From Methylobacterium organophilum (GTDB lineage: Bacteria; Pseudomonadota; Alphaproteobacteria; Rhizobiales; Beijerinckiaceae), in contig NZ_BPQV01000002.1 in assembly GCF_022179465.1 (NCBI RefSeq), positions 372,001 through 436,000 on the forward strand: a DNA stretch of 64,000 nt, read 5' to 3'. Within the stretch, counting starts at the first letter, position 1, and every line of letters begins with the position of its first letter. Both the position numbers and the translations under genes were made by a program. Shown piece after piece: positions 60,398-64,000 of this stretch. Under the pieces are notes generated by a model. It did no database searches. It was not told the DNA's origin and saw only the letters and a program-made list of their open reading frames with translations.

Positions 60398-63148
60398 ATG
60401 ATGATGGTTCGACGGTTCTTCCTTTCCCCGCGGACGGCCACCTTCGCCGCCCTTCTTGCGAGCGTGGTGGCTCTCTCCCCCGCTGCCGTCACGGCGCAGG
60501 GAACGGCGCCCGCCCCGGCGCAGACGGTGCCACCGGCACAGGGCACCGCACCGCCCGCACAACCGCAACCAGGGCACGAGCAGGGAAAGACGGCTCCGGC
60601 ACAGCCACCACAGGGTCAGGCGCCCGCCGCCGCGGCACCGCCCCCCAAGCCGGTGGTGAAGGCGCCGACGGCGGAAGCGCTCCAGAAGATCCGGGAGCGC
60701 CTCGACGAGATCAAGAACGATCTCGATGCCCGCGAGAAGACGGTCACCGGGCCAAATGTCGCCGCCGGGGATTTGACTCGTGCGCGCGACGGACTGGACG
60801 CCGTCTCCGACCGGATCCGCGGAATCATCGACTTACTCACCCCCCGCCTCGAAGCGGCTCGGGAGCGTCTTACCCAGCTCGGCCCGAAGCCGAAGGAAGG
60901 TGAGGAAGACGCGGATCTCGCCAAGGAGCGGGCCGAGCGCGAGCAGGCCGTAACCGACATCGACGGCACCCAGCGCCTCGCCAAGTCGCTCCTCGTCCAG
61001 AGCGAGCAGATCGTCGATCAGGTGACGAACCGCCGCCGGGCGGCCTTCACCCGCGGCCTGTTCGAGCGCACCTCCGGCCTCGTCAGCCCGGATCTTTGGA
61101 TGCGCGTCGCCAACGACGTGCCCCGCGATCTGCGCGGCCTCCAGAGCGCCTTCGAGGACATCGCCTACCTGTTCTCGCGCAACGGCACGATCTGGAACCT
61201 GCTGCTCCTCGGCCTCGCCTTCGGCGTGTCGATCGCCCTCTATATCGGCCGGCGCAACATCGCCCCGGCGTTGGGGCGGCGCGATGCCAGCGTGACCAAT
61301 CCGTCCCGGCACAGGAAGCTCCTCGCCGCGTGGCGGGTGCTGCTGCTCGGCACCGGCCCGGCGATCGCGGGCAGCTACGCCATCTACTACGCTCTGGACG
61401 TGACCGACCTGCTGCCGCAGCGGCTCCTGCCGGTGGCGAGCGCGATCCTGATCGGCCTCGCTTTCATCGCCTTCGTCCAGGCGCTCTGCGATGCCCTGCT
61501 CGCCGTCGGCAAGCCCGCCTGGCGCCCGGCGCCGGTCTCAGACGCCGCCGCTTGGCGCATCTCCACCCTCGCGGTCAGCATCGCCGTGGTCATCACGGTC
61601 TCGAAATCGGTCGAGGCCCTGAATGCCGGGATCTCGGCGGCCTTGCCGATCTCGATCGCCACCCGCGGCATCGGCGCGGTGGCCGCGGCCCTGCTGCTGG
61701 CGATCGGCCTTCACCGCTTCGCCGATACGGCGGAAAAGGAGGAGGCCTGCTTCGGCCCCTACGTCGCCACCGAGACCTCCACGGGGATCGGCGGCCCGCT
61801 GCGCATCCTCGGCTGGGTCGCGGTGGCCGTGGTCGGGCTCGCGCCCCTCGTCGGCTACGTTGCCCTCTCGGCCTTCCTCGTCGACCAGCTCATCTGGACG
61901 GCGAGCCTGATCGTGCTGCTCTGGCTGTTCATCGCCAGCGCGGACACCTTCATCGGCAGCACGCTGACCGAGGACACCAAGCTCGCCACCGCGCTCCAGG
62001 CCAATACGGGCCTGCGCAAGCGCTCCCTCAACCAGATCGCGGTGCTCGGCACGGGCGCCGCCCGCGTCGTGCTCATCGCCATCGTCGCGCTTCTGGTGCT
62101 CGCACCCTGGGGGCTCGATTCCACCGACGTGTTCTCATCAGTGCGCAGCGCCTTCTTCGGCTTCAAGGTCGGCGACGTCACGATCTCGCTCTCCTCGATC
62201 GTGTTCGGCGTCGGCATCCTGGTGCTCGGCGTGGTCATCACCCGCGCGGTCCAGCGCTGGTTGGAGAACACCTACCTGCCGGCCACGGATCTCGATGCGG
62301 GCCTGCGCAACTCCATCGCGACGGTCGTCGGCTATTTCGGCTTCCTCCTGGCCCTGGCCCTGGCCTTCTCCTATCTCGGCCTGAGCCTCGAGAAGCTCAC
62401 CATCGTCGCCGGTGCCCTCTCGGTCGGTATCGGTTTCGGCCTCCAGTCGATCGTCAACAACTTCGTCTCCGGCCTCCTCCTGCTCTGGGAGCGGCCGATC
62501 CGGGTCGGCGACCAAGTCGTCATCGGCGACAGCGAGGGCATCGTGCGGCGCATCTCGGTGCGCTCCACGGAGATCCAGACCTTCGACCGCTCGGCGGTGA
62601 TCGTGCCGAACTCGAACCTGATCTCCGGCGTGGTGAAGAACCGCGTCCGCGGCGACCGCACCGGCCGGGTCATCATCTCGGTCAGCGTCCTGCGCAATCA
62701 GGATCCGGTGCGGGCCGCCGAGATGATGGTGTCCTGCGCCGCCGCCCATCCCGACGTGCTGAAGGAACCGCCGCCCCGGGTGGTGTTCAAGAAGATCGGC
62801 GACCCGTTCCTCGACTTCGACCTGATCGCCATGGTGACCGACGTCAATCTCGGCCAGAAGGTGCAGAGCGACCTCAACTTCTCGGTCTTCGCGACCCTGT
62901 CCGAGGCGGGCTTCATCCCCGCCATGGGCCCGGCCTCGAGCTTCGTCACCGTGCAGGGCCTCGAACCCGTGCGGGACGCTCTCAGCCAGATCGCCGGCGC
63001 GGTCGTGGTTCAGAGGCCCCCGGACGGCGCGCAGGATACGACGGAGGGCGATGCCCGCGAGCTCCCGCCGGGACGCGACGAGGTACGGCGCGCTACGCCA
63101 CGCGAAGGCAGCCGCGACACCGGCGGGCGCACGCTCGGCACGAACTGA
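60398..63148 (+). CDS. Large mechanosensitive ion channel (DUF3772 + MscS)
   Basis: The protein has 916 residues. A signal peptide is followed by a disordered Ala/Pro/Gln-rich stretch (about 33-88) and a periplasmic DUF3772 domain (about 95-210). About ten membrane helices then lead to the MscS core: pore helix near 667 (VAGALSVGIGFGLQSIVNNFVSGLLLLWERPI), beta domain (VGDQVVIGDSEGIVRRI, TEIQTFDRSAVIVPNSNL) and C-terminal cage domain. It should open under membrane tension to release solutes on osmotic downshock. The start may be ATG 60398, 60401 or 60404. The C-terminal tail (about 865-916) is charged and probably flexible. Confidence 0.9.
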   Translation: MMMVRRFFLSPRTATFAALLASVVALSPAAVTAQGTAPAPAQTVPPAQGTAPPAQPQPGHEQGKTAPAQPPQGQAPAAAAPPPKPVVKAPTAEALQKIRERLDEIKNDLDAREKTVTGPNVAAGDLTRARDGLDAVSDRIRGIIDLLTPRLEAARERLTQLGPKPKEGEEDADLAKERAEREQAVTDIDGTQRLAKSLLVQSEQIVDQVTNRRRAAFTRGLFERTSGLVSPDLWMRVANDVPRDLRGLQSAFEDIAYLFSRNGTIWNLLLLGLAFGVSIALYIGRRNIAPALGRRDASVTNPSRHRKLLAAWRVLLLGTGPAIAGSYAIYYALDVTDLLPQRLLPVASAILIGLAFIAFVQALCDALLAVGKPAWRPAPVSDAAAWRISTLAVSIAVVITVSKSVEALNAGISAALPISIATRGIGAVAAALLLAIGLHRFADTAEKEEACFGPYVATETSTGIGGPLRILGWVAVAVVGLAPLVGYVALSAFLVDQLIWTASLIVLLWLFIASADTFIGSTLTEDTKLATALQANTGLRKRSLNQIAVLGTGAARVVLIAIVALLVLAPWGLDSTDVFSSVRSAFFGFKVGDVTISLSSIVFGVGILVLGVVITRAVQRWLENTYLPATDLDAGLRNSIATVVGYFGFLLALALAFSYLGLSLEKLTIVAGALSVGIGFGLQSIVNNFVSGLLLLWERPIRVGDQVVIGDSEGIVRRISVRSTEIQTFDRSAVIVPNSNLISGVVKNRVRGDRTGRVIISVSVLRNQDPVRAAEMMVSCAAAHPDVLKEPPPRVVFKKIGDPFLDFDLIAMVTDVNLGQKVQSDLNFSVFATLSEAGFIPAMGPASSFVTVQGLEPVRDALSQIAGAVVVQRPPDGAQDTTEGDARELPPGRDEVRRATPREGSRDTGGRTLGTN

Positions 63149-63209
63149 CCTTGAGCGGACGGGCAGGGCATCCCATTTGGGAAAGTCCTGCCTGCCCGAG
63201 ACCCGTTTC

Positions 63210-63707
63210 GTGACCGGACGCCTGCCGCTTCTCGCCGCGCTCTGCGCCGCCGCCTTCATGCTCGGCGGTTGCGCCGGAGAGGTCTCGCCGAATGCGGCGG
63301 TCCCGAGCATGTACCTGCCGCTCACCACGCAGAGCGCCGCCGTCGACACGGCGGCGGCCCGGGACATGATCTCGGCCTATCGCCGCAACAACGGCGCGGG
63401 GACACTGACGATCGACCCCGAATTGCAGAAGCTTGCCGAGACAGAGGCCGCCGCCATGGCGGTGGCGGACAAGCCCAGCAACAGCCAGACCGTACGCAAC
63501 GCGATCGGTCGGCTCGGCTATGCCGGAGCGGAGGCGAATCTCTCCGCCGGATATCACACCCTGGCGGAAGCCTTTTCCGGCTGGCGGGAGAGCAAGCCCC
63601 ACAACGCGGTCATGCTGGATCCCAACGCCACGCGGATGGGGATCGCCACAGCCTACGCGCCGGGCTCCAAGTACAAGGTCTACTGGGCCCTGCTCGTCGC
63701 CCGATGA
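63210..63707 (+). CDS. CAP/SCP-domain lipoprotein
   Basis: This 165-residue protein has a GTG start. The signal ends in the lipobox MLGGC, so it is likely lipid-anchored. The mature part is a single CAP/SCP (PR-1-like) domain: ARDMISAYRRNNGAGTLTIDPELQKLAETEAAAMA, then EANLSAGYHTLAEAFSGWRESKPHNAVML and RMGIATAYAP. The second conserved histidine (HNAVML) remains, but the first His of the usual site is replaced in the PSNSQT region, so the classic metal site looks incomplete. The role of bacterial CAP proteins is poorly known. It is 61 bp after the channel gene on the same strand. Confidence 0.78.
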   Translation: MTGRLPLLAALCAAAFMLGGCAGEVSPNAAVPSMYLPLTTQSAAVDTAAARDMISAYRRNNGAGTLTIDPELQKLAETEAAAMAVADKPSNSQTVRNAIGRLGYAGAEANLSAGYHTLAEAFSGWRESKPHNAVMLDPNATRMGIATAYAPGSKYKVYWALLVAR

Positions 63708-63773
63708 GGAACGGGCGGCCCCTCGCGGAAGCCGCCCGTCGAGACATCTCAGGGCTGGTGCAGCGCCCGGGGC

Positions 63774-64000
63774 TCAGTGCCGCGTCGCCGATTCCGTGAA
63801 GCGGTTCGCCGAACGGACGATGTCGCTGATGCAGGTCAGCGAAGCGTCGGCGACACGCTGAAGCTCGTCCACTTGAAGACGGATCACCTCGGCGGGAGAG
63901 GTCGCCTTCGACAGCGCCTGGATATGGGCCAGGGCCGCAGCCCCCTCGTTGCGGGCATAGGCAACGAGGGTCGCGTTGATCTCGTTGAGGGGCGCGAGGG
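63774..64000 (-). CDS. Phasin family protein, C-terminal part (runs off the window edge)
   Basis: The last 75 codons of a minus-strand gene are visible, ending in TGA at 63774-63776. The reading frame gives LAPLNEINATLVAYARNEGAAALAHIQALSKATSPAEVIRLQVDELQRVADASLTC and ends SANRFTESATRH. This fits the amphipathic helix pattern of the phasin_2 family (KATSPAEVIRLQ is typical), proteins that coat polyhydroxyalkanoate granules. The start is beyond 64000. Because only the C-terminal part is present, other helical granule- or membrane-associated proteins cannot be excluded. Confidence 0.72.
   Translation of the reverse strand, partial: LAPLNEINATLVAYARNEGAAALAHIQALSKATSPAEVIRLQVDELQRVADASLTCISDIVRSANRFTESATRH

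Overview
The window is high-GC alphaproteobacterial chromosome, most like the order Hyphomicrobiales (Rhizobiales) and probably a Methylobacterium/Methylorubrum-type organism. This reading comes from gene content: solitary XRE-shikimate-kinase regulators, BTLCP proteases, DUF3126, DUF2218, Omp25-like porins, a phasin at the right edge, and a truA-fmt-def group. No 16S or other marker is present, so the genus is an inference. It is ordinary chromosome rather than a phage or integrated element. I see no insertion sequence, integrase or CRISPR array. One short AT-rich patch (about 53.3-54.2 kb) stands out from its surroundings.

Layout. 0-10.6 kb holds a ClC chloride channel, a class II photolyase, an orphan TRAP binding protein, a PTP-like phosphatase, a LivK-like binding protein, a polysaccharide export lipoprotein, and a run of alpha/beta hydrolase, gluconokinase and HAD phosphatase. 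10.7-19.9 kb holds a lytic transglycosylase, a BzdR/BoxR-type regulator, serine acetyltransferase, small conserved proteins, two tandem BTLCP proteases, a PilZ-PilZ protein with a PAS partner, a rhomboid-like protease and a CBS protein. 19.9-31.2 kb holds an M29 aminopeptidase, a GlcD-like flavoprotein, an FAH-family hydrolase, a NUDIX hydrolase, two identical tRNA-Gly(GCC) genes, a GntR regulator, an accessory BamA, an enoyl-CoA hydratase and a periplasmic FKBP isomerase.

31.2-40.2 kb is a glycan-metabolism neighbourhood on the minus strand: a GH26-like protein, an 883-residue MGH1/GH63-like glycosidase, a glycogen-debranching-type glycosidase and a GT4 glycosyltransferase. Embedded in it on the plus strand are a YgjV-like membrane protein and an 83-residue peptide with a double-glycine-type leader. 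40.5-53.2 kb is core housekeeping: rpmI-rplT-pheS-pheT, a SEC-C protein, a ThiF/MoeB enzyme, dapE, recR, def-fmt-truA, an EVE protein, a ParB-like protein, a YqaA/DedA-like protein and dsbB. 53.3-64 kb holds an AT-rich hexapeptide acyltransferase gene, glmM, three outer-membrane beta-barrel proteins, an HNH nuclease, a large DUF3772-type mechanosensitive channel, a CAP-domain lipoprotein and the 3' end of a phasin gene.

The most interesting non-obvious signals are: (1) the orphan double-glycine leader peptide at 36074-36325, with its own ribosome binding site and terminator; (2) a candidate trans-acting small RNA at about 3166-3253, with two CUCC-type anti-Shine-Dalgarno stretches before a strong terminator; (3) a second terminator-closed non-coding segment ending at 18360; (4) several well-formed operator-like inverted repeats (7824-7856, 21914-21928, 25803-25828); and (5) a solitary BamA with a shortened first POTRA domain outside the usual bamA locus.
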